A stretch of DNA of 64,000 nucleotides from Pseudovibrio sp. Tun.PSC04-5.I4. Lineage in GTDB: Bacteria; Pseudomonadota; Alphaproteobacteria; Rhizobiales; Stappiaceae. The DNA lies in NCBI RefSeq assembly GCF_900104145.1, contig NZ_FNLB01000006.1, positions 3,573,001 through 3,637,000 on the forward strand, given 5' to 3'. Positions 34,203-43,315 of the stretch are shown piece by piece. Numbering within the stretch: the stretch's first letter is position 1; each line of letters begins with the position of its first letter. Made by a program: the position numbers and the translations under genes. A model generated the notes under the pieces. That model did not search any database. It was not told the origin of the DNA and saw nothing but the letters and a program-made list of their open reading frames with translations.

Positions 34203-34751
34203 ATGGCGACTGGGCACGTTTTTATCGCGACGACCTTAGACGGGTTTGTTGCGCGGGAAGATCACGCCTTGGATTGGTTGATGAAGCAGTCAATTGAAGG
34301 TGAGGATCATGGATATGACGAATTCGTCGGGCGAATGGATGGGATCGTTATGGGGCGCGGGTCTTATGAAGCTGTGCTCGGCTTTGAAAACTGGCCCTAC
34401 AAAAAGCCCGTCGTTGTCTTGAGTAAAACTCTGACGCGAGCAGATGTGCCGGACGCATTAAAGGGAAAGGTGCGTGTGACGGCCTCCGATCCTGCTCAGG
34501 TGATGAAGGAGCTTGAGGCCGAGGGTTGGAGCCATGCCTATGTGGATGGTGGCAAAGTGGTTCAGTCCTTTATCCGTGCAGGCTTGGTGGACGATATCGT
34601 TCTTACTCAGATCCCCATTTTGATTGGTGCTGGTTTGCGGCTGTTTGGAGAAATTGCAGCGGATATTGATCTTGAACTGGTCTCAAGCCGGACCTTCAAC
34701 TCTGGGCTGGTGCAAAGTCATTATCGTTTAGCCACCGCAGTGGACGGTTGA
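34203..34751 (+). CDS. Dihydrofolate reductase-like (RibD C-terminal domain) protein
   Basis: 182 residues. Visible: IATTLDGFVAREDHALDWL, a substrate-side segment typical of the YwjB/RibD-C group; MDGIVMGRGSYEAV and VVVLSKTL of the NADPH-binding fold; HAYVDGGKVVQSFIRAGLVDDIVLTQIPILIGAGLRLFG. It is not a classical FolA and the substrate is unknown. GGAG precedes ATG 34203 by 8 bases. The stop is 2 bases before the tetR start, so one operon controlled by the operator at 34165. Confidence 0.9.
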   Translation: MATGHVFIATTLDGFVAREDHALDWLMKQSIEGEDHGYDEFVGRMDGIVMGRGSYEAVLGFENWPYKKPVVVLSKTLTRADVPDALKGKVRVTASDPAQVMKELEAEGWSHAYVDGGKVVQSFIRAGLVDDIVLTQIPILIGAGLRLFGEIAADIDLELVSSRTFNSGLVQSHYRLATAVDG

Positions 34752-34753
34752 GG

Positions 34754-35305
34754 ATGGGGCGTCCGGCGAAATCAAAAGGCAATCTCAGCAAAGTCCAGAT
34801 ATTCGAGCAAGCCTTGATCCTTCTTGATGAGGGTGGTGAAGGCGCTGTCACATTTAGAGGACTGGCTGCAGGCCTAGGTGTGACAGCCATGGCGATTAAG
34901 CACCATGTGGGAACGCGCAGAGAGTTGTTTCAGCAGTTGGTTGAGCAGACCTATCATGGGGTTGGTCATGCACCTGACGCTTTGGAAGGCAGCGGTGCAC
35001 TGATTTATGTGCTTGAGGATTATTGCTCAAGGGTCATTGCTCATCCAGCTCTCATGCAGAGCATTTTGGCGGATACGAGCTTGATGCCTTCGCGCCTGCA
35101 TGCGTTGACGGACCATATTCGCAACTATGTGCAATCTACCCTTTCGGAGAAAGAAGAGGTGGAGACCGTTGTGAACCTGATTGCGGATTACACCCACGGA
35201 TTTGCGATGAGTGTTGCAGCGCATTGTGGTGATGCGGGAGAGGTGCCGGGCTTGCGGGTTGCAGATTATCGCCGGGGTTTGGAGTGGATCTTGCAAAAGC
35301 TTTAG
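34754..35305 (+). CDS. TetR family regulator of the DHFR-like operon
   Basis: 183 residues. N-terminal helix-turn-helix in VTFRGLAAGLGVTAMAIKHHVGTRRELFQQL. The C-terminal domain resembles TetR_C-type ligand domains. ATG 34754 is used; an upstream TTG (34748) overlaps the previous stop. GAGG lies too close for a normal ribosome site, so it is probably translated by coupling to the DHFR-like gene. Likely represses its own operon through the 7-bp inverted repeat. Confidence 0.9.
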   Translation: MGRPAKSKGNLSKVQIFEQALILLDEGGEGAVTFRGLAAGLGVTAMAIKHHVGTRRELFQQLVEQTYHGVGHAPDALEGSGALIYVLEDYCSRVIAHPALMQSILADTSLMPSRLHALTDHIRNYVQSTLSEKEEVETVVNLIADYTHGFAMSVAAHCGDAGEVPGLRVADYRRGLEWILQKL

Positions 35306-35340
35306 CCCGCCTTGGTGTGAGGCGGGCCCTGTTGGTTTTT
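35305..35340 (+). terminator. Terminator of the DHFR-like/tetR operon
   Basis: GCCCGCCT / AGGCGGGC (35305-35312, 35320-35327), 7-base loop, then CCTGTTGGTTTTT. It begins at the tetR stop codon. Confidence 0.7.
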
Positions 35341-35343
35341 GAG

Positions 35344-36147
35344 TTACTGCCAGGTTGCATCCGGGTCCAACTTGAACAGGTATTCCATGAACACGCGAGT
35401 TATAGCCTGAAGTTTGTCGGTACGAGCGTGGTCGCGCTGGAATTCTGCGGGAACCACGTTCCATGTGATTGGTTCAACACCAGCGGCAATCATTCTGCGC
35501 ATGCCATTTTCGTGGGATGTCTGGGTGAAGCTGCCAACAACGTCTTCTGGGACGTACACATCGTAGCCTTCGCGCTCTGCTTCAATGGCTGGGTAGGCCA
35601 GGCAGACATCGGTCCAAAGGCCGCCCATGATGAGCTTTTTCCGGCCAGTTGCCTCGACTGCTTTTACGAATTCCGGCTCTTCCCAGGCATTCACGTTTGT
35701 GCGGTCAATGAACGTGGCATTTGGAGCCAGTTTCTTTAATTCGTCAATCATGGGTGCATAGCCATTCAAGCCCACTGCAACGTGGCTGAATATGATCGGA
35801 ATATCATAAATTACGGCAGTTTTGATAAGGCCAGTGGCGTTGTTGATCAGGTCTTTATGATCAATGTTATTGACGCCTTGAAGGATAGGCGGTTGGTAAT
35901 CAATGAGGATCAACATCGAGTTTTCAGGTGACAAAAACGGATCTTCTTGAACACTGCGTTTTGCGGTGCCTTGATAGCCTTTCGGGTATTGAGCGACACC
36001 ATCAACAGTGGTGATCTGAGTTTGAGCTGCGAAGCGAGTTGTTCTGTCAGCGCGGATCTCTTCAGCGGTTTTGTCTGCCGCAAAAGCAGGCAGTGCAATG
36101 AGTGTTCCAAGAGCTAGAGCAATGGAGGTTTTGAGAACTGATTTCAT
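35344..36147 (-). CDS. Exported isochorismatase-family cysteine hydrolase
   Basis: 267 residues. Signal peptide (KSVLKTSIALALGTLIALPAFA, cut before ADKT), which is uncommon for this usually cytosolic family. The catalytic triad residues are in place: Asp in LILIDYQPP, the Lys near the KLIMGGLWTD segment, and Cys in LWTDVCLAYPA. Close relatives are described as nicotinamidase-like or YcaC-like hydrolases; the substrate cannot be told from sequence. TTCC-rich spacing hides the ribosome site, but GAGGAAATTCC lies before the ATG. Confidence 0.87.
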   Translation of the reverse strand: MKSVLKTSIALALGTLIALPAFAADKTAEEIRADRTTRFAAQTQITTVDGVAQYPKGYQGTAKRSVQEDPFLSPENSMLILIDYQPPILQGVNNIDHKDLINNATGLIKTAVIYDIPIIFSHVAVGLNGYAPMIDELKKLAPNATFIDRTNVNAWEEPEFVKAVEATGRKKLIMGGLWTDVCLAYPAIEAEREGYDVYVPEDVVGSFTQTSHENGMRRMIAAGVEPITWNVVPAEFQRDHARTDKLQAITRVFMEYLFKLDPDATWQ

Positions 36148-36478
36148 GGAATTTCCTCGGCAGTTTGAGCTGATGTCACTCGGTATGTTTGCGTTGGAAG
36201 AAACCTAATCATTACTGCTTTGAATATTAATCTCTCATTTGAAAACTCATAATTTCTATTTCGCTATTAATGTTGAGAGCTGATTATCCTGAGAGCTTGT
36301 TCCCTAATGGAATGCGGCAATCTTTTCGTTTGCTGAAAGAATTTGCAGTTAAGGTGTGGTGGCTAGGTATTACGCAGAAAGCGCTATTTTTGAGCATTTC
36401 CGCTACTTTCTGGCATTGTTATGGAGTGGCTCTCCTGCTACATCCTGCGACAGAATTGTAACGCATACGAGGGCTAGC

Positions 36479-37807
36479 ATGATCCCGCGCTATTCGCGTC
36501 CAGAGATGGTCGCCATTTGGTCTCCTGAAACGAAATTCCGCATCTGGTTTGATATTGAGGCGCACGCGTGTGACGCTTTGGCTGAGCTGGGTGTAATTCC
36601 AAAAGAGTCTGCAAAGACCATTTGGGAAAAGGGCGGTTCTGCGACTTTTGATATCGCTCGCATTGACGAGATCGAGCGGGAAACCAAGCACGATGTGATA
36701 GCGTTCCTGACGCATCTTGCTGAGATTATTGGTCCAGATGCACGTTTCGTGCACCAGGGCATGACCTCCTCTGACGTTCTGGACACATGTTTCAACGTTC
36801 AGCTGGTTCGCGCTGCGGATCTGCTGCTTGCTGGCATGGACAAGCTGCTGGCTGCTTTGAAGCGCCGTGCGTTTGAGCATAAAGACACCGTCACCATCGG
36901 TCGTTCCCACGGTATTCACGCTGAGCCAGTGACCTTTGGTCTGAAGATGGCGCAGGCATATGCTGAGTTTGATCGGAATAAAAAACGTCTTGAGATTGCA
37001 CGGGAAGAAATTGCGACCTGCGCGATTTCCGGTGCGGTTGGTACGTTCGCCAACATTGACCCGCGTGTTGAAGAGCACGTTGCTGAAAAGATGGGCCTTA
37101 GTGTAGAGCCGGTTTCCACGCAGGTTATTCCGCGTGACCGTCACGCCATGTTCTTTTCTGTTCTGGGTGTGGTTGCCTCTTCCATTGAGCGTCTTTCTAC
37201 CGAAGTTCGCCATTTGCAGCGTACTGAAGTTCTGGAAGCTGAGGAGTTCTTCTCCAAAGGCCAGAAGGGTTCTTCAGCAATGCCGCATAAGCGTAACCCA
37301 GTGCTGACTGAAAACCTGACCGGTCTGGCACGTATGGTTCGCTCCTTTGCGCTGCCTGCAATGGAAAACGTTGCGCTGTGGCATGAGCGGGATATTTCCC
37401 ACTCCTCCGTTGAGCGTATGATTGGCCCTGACGCCACCGTCACTTTGGATTTCGCGCTGGCTCGTATGACCAACGTGATGGAAAACCTGATGGTTTACCC
37501 AGAGCGTATGCTTGGTAACATGAACCGTCTTGGCGGTTTGGTGCACTCACAGCGTATTTTGCTTGCACTGACACAGGCTGGTGCGTCTCGTGAAGACAGC
37601 TACCGCCTTGTGCAGCGTAATGCGATGAAGGTGTGGGACAGCTATCAGGTTTCCGGCGATTCCAAAGTGGATTTCCTGAGTGAGCTGCTCGGTGATGAGG
37701 ATGTTCGCGGTTATCTTTCCGAAGAACAAATCCGTGAGCGCTTTGACCTTGGCTACCACATCAAGAATGTTGATGTCATCTTCAAGCGTGTTTTTGGCGA
37801 GAGCTAA
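36479..37807 (+). CDS. purB: Adenylosuccinate lyase
   Basis: 442 residues. Catalyses two fumarate-releasing steps in purine synthesis. The fumarase/aspartase signature GSSAMPHKRNP is present (about 265-275), with TSSDVLDT and GRSHGIHAEP around the catalytic histidines. The frame is open to 36356, but ATG 36479 (then IPRYSRPEMVAIW) is the conserved N terminus and has GAGG 7 bases upstream. purE and purK lie 12 kb away on the minus strand. Confidence 0.97.
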   Translation: MIPRYSRPEMVAIWSPETKFRIWFDIEAHACDALAELGVIPKESAKTIWEKGGSATFDIARIDEIERETKHDVIAFLTHLAEIIGPDARFVHQGMTSSDVLDTCFNVQLVRAADLLLAGMDKLLAALKRRAFEHKDTVTIGRSHGIHAEPVTFGLKMAQAYAEFDRNKKRLEIAREEIATCAISGAVGTFANIDPRVEEHVAEKMGLSVEPVSTQVIPRDRHAMFFSVLGVVASSIERLSTEVRHLQRTEVLEAEEFFSKGQKGSSAMPHKRNPVLTENLTGLARMVRSFALPAMENVALWHERDISHSSVERMIGPDATVTLDFALARMTNVMENLMVYPERMLGNMNRLGGLVHSQRILLALTQAGASREDSYRLVQRNAMKVWDSYQVSGDSKVDFLSELLGDEDVRGYLSEEQIRERFDLGYHIKNVDVIFKRVFGES

Positions 37808-37920
37808 AGCGGCCTGACTATATTTAGAGTATGTCCGGTTGAATTGTATTCGCTGGACGTGCTCTATTCTTTTTTGAAACGTGTATTTTCTTTTTGGGAG
37901 TTGAGCTGGTGGAGAACGGA

Positions 37921-38280
37921 ATGAAACTTTACGGTTTGCGGATTTTCGTTACCGATATGGCTGTTGCCAAAGAGTTTTACGGTGACACGCTTGAGCTTCC
38001 AATAATCTGGGAACGCCCGGAGCTTGGCGCGTTTGGTGTCAAACTTGAAAATGCCGAGCTGATTATTGAAGTGGCTCATGGGGAAGAAGAACGCGGTTAC
38101 GTCGGTCGTTTCCTCGGTGCATCCCTGCAGGTGGACGATATCGTTGATACCTATGAGCGCCTTTGTGAAGAAGGTGTCGATTTTCCAACCCCTCCAGAAA
38201 AACAGGAATGGGGCGGAGTTCTTGCACATTTTCATGATCCGTTTGGCAATGTCTTGACATTGCTAGGAGAAGCTCGCTGA
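37921..38280 (+). CDS. VOC family protein, glyoxalase-like
   Basis: 119 residues. Two-module VOC fold from MKLYGLRIFVTDMAVAKEFY to LAHFHDPFGNVLTLLG. The DPFGN motif and several Glu/His positions suggest metal binding. GGAG lies 7 bases before ATG 37921, which rules out the longer frame from 37894. Reaction unknown. Confidence 0.85.
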   Translation: MKLYGLRIFVTDMAVAKEFYGDTLELPIIWERPELGAFGVKLENAELIIEVAHGEEERGYVGRFLGASLQVDDIVDTYERLCEEGVDFPTPPEKQEWGGVLAHFHDPFGNVLTLLGEAR

Positions 38281-38334
38281 CAACACAGTCGCTTTTGGTC
38301 TTTAATCAGGCCAGTGTTGTCTAGGAGTCATGCT

Positions 38335-39132
38335 ATGAGAATTGCGGTTATCTCTGATATTCACGGTAACCTGCCTGCTCTGGAAGCTGTTCATCGCGAT
38401 ATTAAGCGCAAATCGCCGGATCTGGTTTTCAACCTTGGTGATTGCGTTTCCGGGCCGTTGTGGCCGGAGGAGACGGCGCAATATCTGATTGCAGAAAACT
38501 GGCTCACAGTTCGCGGAAACCATGATCGGCACCTGGTTGATCATGTGCATTCGCCGATGACACCCAGCGATGCACATGCCTATTCGCTGCTCTCTGACGA
38601 ATCCAAAGCATGGTTGAAGCAGCTGCCGAGCCATATGGAACATATGGAAAATATTTTCCTGTGTCATGGCACTCCCAGTGCAGACGATATCTACCTGACA
38701 GAAGAGTTGGTGGGTGGGCGCACGAGGATGGCGTCCCCTGAATATGTTCAGGAACATGTGGGCTCCATTTGTAATCCGCTGGTTGTTTGCGGACATTCGC
38801 ATATCCCGCGGGTTTTGTGGCTTGAGAGCGGGCAAACCGTCATGAATGCGGGCAGTGTTGGCTTGCCAGCGTTTGATAATGACACACCACATAAACATGT
38901 CATGGAAGTGGGAAGCCCACACGCGCGTTATACGATTGTGACGCGGGTTGGGACGCGTTGGTCCTTTGAAGAGCGACTGGTGAACTATGATTGGGACCGT
39001 GCAAGTAGAAAAGCTGAGCGTAATCAGCGAGGAGATTGGGCTGGGGCTTTGAAAACCGGTTACTTTCGTCCTATTAAGCTGCTTGAGAGTTTGGCACATC
39101 CACGTATTGAGGAACCCTATGAAGATTTCTGA
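38335..39132 (+). CDS. Metallophosphoesterase, YfcE/MJ0936-like
   Basis: 265 residues. Two-metal phosphoesterase motifs in order: DIHGN (8-12), NLGDCVSG, RGNHDRH, FLCHGTP and CGHSHIPRV. Members hydrolyse phosphodiesters or act on bis-phosphorylated nucleotides; the substrate is not readable here. AGGAG lies 7 bases before ATG 38335. The last 14 bases overlap the next gene, so they are co-expressed. Confidence 0.92.
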   Translation: MRIAVISDIHGNLPALEAVHRDIKRKSPDLVFNLGDCVSGPLWPEETAQYLIAENWLTVRGNHDRHLVDHVHSPMTPSDAHAYSLLSDESKAWLKQLPSHMEHMENIFLCHGTPSADDIYLTEELVGGRTRMASPEYVQEHVGSICNPLVVCGHSHIPRVLWLESGQTVMNAGSVGLPAFDNDTPHKHVMEVGSPHARYTIVTRVGTRWSFEERLVNYDWDRASRKAERNQRGDWAGALKTGYFRPIKLLESLAHPRIEEPYEDF

Positions 39133-39670
39133 GGCGGACATTCTTATTGTCCCCGGCCTGCATGGCTCTGACGCAGACCATTGGCAAAGTCGCTGGGTTG
39201 CAAAGTTTTCTACTGGTCGCCGTATTGAACAGGAAAACTGGAGCAAACCTGATCTTGAGGCATGGGTTGAAGCGGTTGTAAAAGCCGTTGAAGAGGCGAC
39301 GCGGCCTGTGGTGCTGGTGGCACATTCGGCAGGTGTTGCTGTGGTGATTCATGCCGCCCCTCGTCTTAAAGACCTCGTGAAGGGTGCGTACCTTGTGGCC
39401 CCTGCAGATGTTGATGACAGTTCCTGCATTCCATCAGAGTTGCATGGGTTTGCGCCCTTTCCAACAGCCCCGCTGCCATTTCATGCCAAGGTCGTTGCAA
39501 GCCGGAATGACCCGTTTTGTAGTTTTGAGCGCGCTGACCAGCTGGCGACGCTTTGGAATGCACGCCTGCAAGATGCTGGGGAAACCGGGCATATCAATTC
39601 CGAGAGTGGGCAAGGCCCTTGGCCAGAAGGCTTAATCGCATTTGCTCACTTCATGAAAGAGTTGGGCTAA
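39119..39670 (+). CDS. RBBP9/YdeN-like alpha/beta hydrolase
   Basis: 183 residues. Small serine hydrolase of the RBBP9 family: ILIVPGLHGSDADHWQSRW at the N terminus, nucleophile in VLVAHSAGVAVV, acid in VVASRNDPFC and His in TGHINSESGQGPWPEG. The start ATG lies inside the end of the phosphoesterase gene. Function in bacteria is not defined. Confidence 0.92.
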   Translation: MKISEADILIVPGLHGSDADHWQSRWVAKFSTGRRIEQENWSKPDLEAWVEAVVKAVEEATRPVVLVAHSAGVAVVIHAAPRLKDLVKGAYLVAPADVDDSSCIPSELHGFAPFPTAPLPFHAKVVASRNDPFCSFERADQLATLWNARLQDAGETGHINSESGQGPWPEGLIAFAHFMKELG

Positions 39671-39691
39671 CATCCCCTGGCTGCATAAGTG

Positions 39692-39804
39692 ATCCTCCAT
39701 AGTACAAAAAGAATGTGCTGTGGAGGATGGTGATGACGGGACAAAAGTCTACAGCTCTCCCTGAGAGGCCCTGTGGGAAAGATCCGGCAGAGGTCATTAG
39801 CTAA
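39692..39804 (+). other. Hairpin and a tiny possible ORF
   Basis: ATCCTCCA (39692-39699) pairs with TGGAGGAT (39721-39728), extended by AGTAC/GTGCT with a wobble. The right arm contains GGAGG, 6 bases before ATG 39733, which opens a 23-codon frame (begins MTGQKSTALPERPC, stop 39804). Either the hairpin is an attenuator masking a ribosome site or the frame is chance. Confidence 0.3.
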
Positions 39805-39895
39805 AGCACAAAACTACCCTTGGGTTTTCTGCTGTTTCTGTTAGGTTTCGCGGTGCGCTTATTCTTTAAAAAGCGCTGTGACACAGGAAACCAGT

Positions 39896-41266
39896 ATGAC
39901 TTCTTCTCGTGATCGCGAAGCTAATCGGATAACGGCCCGTATCGGCAGATATGCCAAGGTTGGCAGCAATATGAGCGGCATCGCCGCAAAACTTGCTGCG
40001 GGCAAATTGTTCGGATGGGATCAAGACCCGGCGAAGAACGCGACTGCCATTGCAGAATCTCTGGGAGAATTGAAAGGGCCGCTGATGAAAGTGGCCCAAC
40101 TTCTTTCCACAATCCCGGATGCTGTACCGCCTGAATATGCAGCTGAACTTGCCAGTTTGCAGGCAAACGCTCCGCCGATGGGGTGGGCGTTTGTAAAGCG
40201 GCGTATGCGAGCGGAGCTTGGCGCAGACTGGGAAAGTAGGTTTGGTAATTTCGAGAAGGAGCCTGCAGCCGCGGCATCCCTCGGGCAGGTTCATCGCGCG
40301 CATGATCTGGCTGGGAATCGGTTGGCTTGTAAGCTTCAGTACCCGGATATGGATAGCGCTGTTGAAGCGGATCTCACTCAATTTGGTATGCTGCTGGCGC
40401 TGCATCGCCGCTTTCGTCCCGCGATTGAAACCTCAGAGATTGCCAAGGAAGTTGGCGCGCGCCTGCGCGAGGAGCTTGATTACCGCAGAGAAGCCCGTCA
40501 TGCGGCGTTGTATGCGAACGTGTTTTCCGAGGACGCAGAAATTCGTGTTCCCGTGATTTGTGAAGAGCTTTCAACCCGTCGTTTGCTTTCGATGAGCTGG
40601 TTGGAGGGGCGGCCTTTATTGGCGTACCGACAGGAGAAGCTGGAAGTTCGTAATAAAATTGCCAAAATCATGTTTAAAGCGTGGTGGCATCCATTTGCGC
40701 ATTACGGGGTTATTCATGGTGATCCGCATTTGGGAAACTACACCATTTTTGAAGATGGAACTGAGCCGGCTGGCGTGAATCTGCTTGATTATGGGTGTGT
40801 GCGGGTGTTCCCACCTGATTTTGTGCAGGGGGTGGTCGATCTTTATCACGGCCTCTTGGAAGGTGATCAAGCCCGCGTCGTCGCTGCCTATGAGATTTGG
40901 GGATTTGAGGGGTTGAATAAGGACCTCATAGAGACGCTTAATATCTGGGCGAGCTTCATCTTTGGTCCTTTGTTGAGTGACCGAACGCGAACAATTGCAG
41001 ATGGCGTTTCTCCCGCGAGTTATGGACGGCGAGAAGCGTTTAAGGTTCACCAATCGCTGAAGGAATTGGGGCCGGTCAAAATCCCACGGTATTTTGTATT
41101 TATGGACCGCGCTGCTATCGGGCTTGGATCGGTGTTTTTGCATTTGCGTGCGGAGCTGAACTTTCATCAGTTGTTCAATGCGCAGATAGATGGATTTGAG
41201 AAACAAACACTCATTGATCGTCAGAGCAACCAGTTGAAGCTGTGTGGTCTGAGCTCACAGGAGTAA
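39896..41266 (+). CDS. ABC1/UbiB (ADCK) family atypical kinase
   Basis: 456 residues. Kinase-like fold of the ADCK/UbiB group: KGPLMKVAQ (60-68, the Lys-rich KxGQ-type N-terminal motif), ASLGQVHRAH (Ala-rich loop replacing the Gly-rich loop), HGDPHLGNY (catalytic loop) and LLDYGCV (metal Asp). Members support ubiquinone synthesis through ATPase activity. No C-terminal membrane helices are seen, so it is closer to the soluble AarF/ABC1 group than to UbiB proper. CAGGA lies 8 bases before ATG 39896. Confidence 0.9.
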   Translation: MTSSRDREANRITARIGRYAKVGSNMSGIAAKLAAGKLFGWDQDPAKNATAIAESLGELKGPLMKVAQLLSTIPDAVPPEYAAELASLQANAPPMGWAFVKRRMRAELGADWESRFGNFEKEPAAAASLGQVHRAHDLAGNRLACKLQYPDMDSAVEADLTQFGMLLALHRRFRPAIETSEIAKEVGARLREELDYRREARHAALYANVFSEDAEIRVPVICEELSTRRLLSMSWLEGRPLLAYRQEKLEVRNKIAKIMFKAWWHPFAHYGVIHGDPHLGNYTIFEDGTEPAGVNLLDYGCVRVFPPDFVQGVVDLYHGLLEGDQARVVAAYEIWGFEGLNKDLIETLNIWASFIFGPLLSDRTRTIADGVSPASYGRREAFKVHQSLKELGPVKIPRYFVFMDRAAIGLGSVFLHLRAELNFHQLFNAQIDGFEKQTLIDRQSNQLKLCGLSSQE

Positions 41267-41403
41267 TGTGGGTTGCCTAGAAGCTGAGTTTATCCCCGTT
41301 GTGGCGTGATAATCACGAGGTGCATCCTTAGTGAAGTTGCGCTGGTTGACCTTGTGGTGTTAAAGACGGATATTAGGAAAACTACTTGTTTCGAGGGGGA
41401 CTC

Positions 41404-41688
41404 ATGGCTGACGGGAGTACGTCTGTTATGGATTATGAGGAACACGAAAAGACCTACAAGAACTTCATCAACTTCTCAAAGGTTGGAATTCTTGCAGTTC
41501 TTACATTCGTTCTGGTAATCGCAATGATCGGTTTTGGTGGGACGGCTGGCACTGTTTGGGCCAGCATCACAACGGTTGCGACAATTATTGGTGTTGGTGT
41601 CGGCATGGCTTCTGGAAACAGATCCCATGTTGTGCCCGGCATCATATTCTTGGCTGCATGCATTGTGACCGCCGTACTGACAGTCTAA
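41404..41688 (+). CDS. aa3-type cytochrome c oxidase subunit IV
   Basis: 94 residues. The N-terminal signature MDYEEHEKTYKNF plus the first membrane helix (VGILAVLTFVLVIAMIGFGG) matches the short bacterial subunit IV that stabilises aa3 oxidase. Here two further hydrophobic segments follow (TVATIIGVGVGMA and GIIFLAACIVTAVLTV), a longer form than the ~45-residue single-helix subunit. GAGGGGGA lies just upstream of ATG 41404. The catalytic subunits are not in the window. Confidence 0.85.
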   Translation: MADGSTSVMDYEEHEKTYKNFINFSKVGILAVLTFVLVIAMIGFGGTAGTVWASITTVATIIGVGVGMASGNRSHVVPGIIFLAACIVTAVLTV

Positions 41689-41718
41689 AATCCAATTGTG
41701 ATTTTTGCGTAATATTGA

Positions 41719-41756
41719 AAAACCGCGGGAGCTAAATGCTTTTGCGGTTTTTTGTT
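41719..41756 (+). terminator. Terminator of the oxidase subunit IV gene
   Basis: AAAACCGC / GCGGTTTT (41719-41726, 41744-41751) with a 17-base loop and a T run. Confidence 0.75.
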
Positions 41757-41858
41757 TGGAGCAGGGCTGTGAAGCCTGAGTATTAAATTAAATCTGCCCT
41801 GATCTGAGCATCTTTGCCCTGTACGCCTGTTTTAGTATTTTTTGATTTCGGGTATCTC

Positions 41859-43172
41859 ATGTCTACTGGGCAAACTGTTAATGTGCTTCTGCGCTGCTCT
41901 CTTTTAAATGCAATTTTTGCTGTTCTTGCGGCTGTTGCAACACCCTCTCAATCTGCACCTTCAGATCTCGGATTTTCGCAGATCTTGCAGGAGGAAGGGA
42001 TTGTACCCAAAGGGCGAAATTATGAGGTGGTCCCGCCGGTTCTGAGAAATGGAACCCTGCTTGTTTACAAGTTGAAGACCAACAAGGGTACATATACAAT
42101 TCCGGGCACTGGCGTTTTGCGCAAGCGGATCAATGAGCTTGCTGCGCTGAAGGCCCTTAGCGAGATGGATAGTATTTCGCAAGCTGGTGAGGGTATCGTG
42201 ACTGCGGTTGCTACGCCTCTAACATTCCTTGGCAACCTTGTAACGTCTCCCAAGGAGACACTGAGCTCTACGGCTGATGGTGTTGGGCTGCTGATCAACG
42301 GGACTGTGAACAGCCTTACCGGCAAGTCCGGTGCGACTGCGCGAGGCAAGCAGACCGGTTCTGCTCCGTCCACTGTTGAGACTGTGGCGGCAGCTGTTGT
42401 GGGACGGGACAAGGCTCGCCGTCATATTGCTGTTTCCGTAAACGTGGATCCCTACACGACCTTTCCTCCTCTTTCTGAAGCGCTGGATCGAGCTGCGTGG
42501 GCCTATGCCACCAGCAATCGCCTGACTAATCTGGCCGGTGTCTTTATTCCAGGTGGTGTTGGCACTGCGGTGAGCGGGGTTTTGGCCACGACCAATTTCA
42601 GTGTGATGTTGAAGGAAAACCCGACGGTTGCCGATGAGCGTATGCGCGAAGCTTTGGGTGGTATGGGGATCAGCCAGCGGAAGACACAGGATTTCCTGAG
42701 GGCAACCTCTCTTACACGCGGTGAGAAAATTATCTTCGTCGCCAGCCTTTCTAAAATGCAGAGTGTTCGTGGCTTGAATGCTCTTGTTGCGCAGGTCAGT
42801 CGTGCCGGGCTTTCTCAGGATGCTGGTTATTATTACCTGTTGGGTCTGATGATGATCAATGACTATCATCTTAACACAGAGCGCCTTGCGTCTATTGAAT
42901 TGGTGGAGGGTGTTCCTGTTGCTACGACCCGCACCAGCCGGAAAGTTGCCTTCATCGCTGGCGATCGTATTGGGTGGAGTGTTGATCAATCAACAACCAC
43001 GTTGAATATCGCGAGTCGGGTGAGTGGCAATATCGCAGGCAATGGAGCGAGTGAACTTCGCGTGCTCGGGCTTGTTCATCCAACATTGAAAGCTGAGTTG
43101 GGTGCTTTCAATTGGGTTATCCGCGAAAAAGCGCCATTGGCGACTTTAAAGGAAATCGACGTAACTGGTTGA
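41859..43172 (+). CDS. Exported protein of unknown family, 437 residues
   Basis: Not recognised. A signal peptide (NVLLRCSLLNAIFAVLAAVATPSQS, cut near APSD) is followed by a segment VVPPVLRNGTLLVYKLKTNKGTYTIPGTGVLRKRINELAAL, then a region with several short amphipathic helices (KETLSSTADGVGLLINGTVNSL), and a repeat-free C-terminal part with two conserved-looking stretches, GGVGTAVSGVLATTNFSVML and TRGEKIIFVASLSKMQSVRG. No catalytic motif, TPR or barrel pattern. The frame is open from 41814 but the signal peptide starts at ATG 41859. Monocistronic. Confidence 0.75.
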   Translation: MSTGQTVNVLLRCSLLNAIFAVLAAVATPSQSAPSDLGFSQILQEEGIVPKGRNYEVVPPVLRNGTLLVYKLKTNKGTYTIPGTGVLRKRINELAALKALSEMDSISQAGEGIVTAVATPLTFLGNLVTSPKETLSSTADGVGLLINGTVNSLTGKSGATARGKQTGSAPSTVETVAAAVVGRDKARRHIAVSVNVDPYTTFPPLSEALDRAAWAYATSNRLTNLAGVFIPGGVGTAVSGVLATTNFSVMLKENPTVADERMREALGGMGISQRKTQDFLRATSLTRGEKIIFVASLSKMQSVRGLNALVAQVSRAGLSQDAGYYYLLGLMMINDYHLNTERLASIELVEGVPVATTRTSRKVAFIAGDRIGWSVDQSTTTLNIASRVSGNIAGNGASELRVLGLVHPTLKAELGAFNWVIREKAPLATLKEIDVTG

Positions 43173-43315
43173 TTGAAATTGCATTTAGGGTGCGCTCTGA
43201 AACTGTCACCCCAAAACCCAAGGAGCAACATCTATTCTATCGGTGCTTATGGTGAGGGCGCTTTGAGCTGAACGGCTTACAGGCGCTTGATACTCATTCG
43301 TGATCGAGGTGGTTC

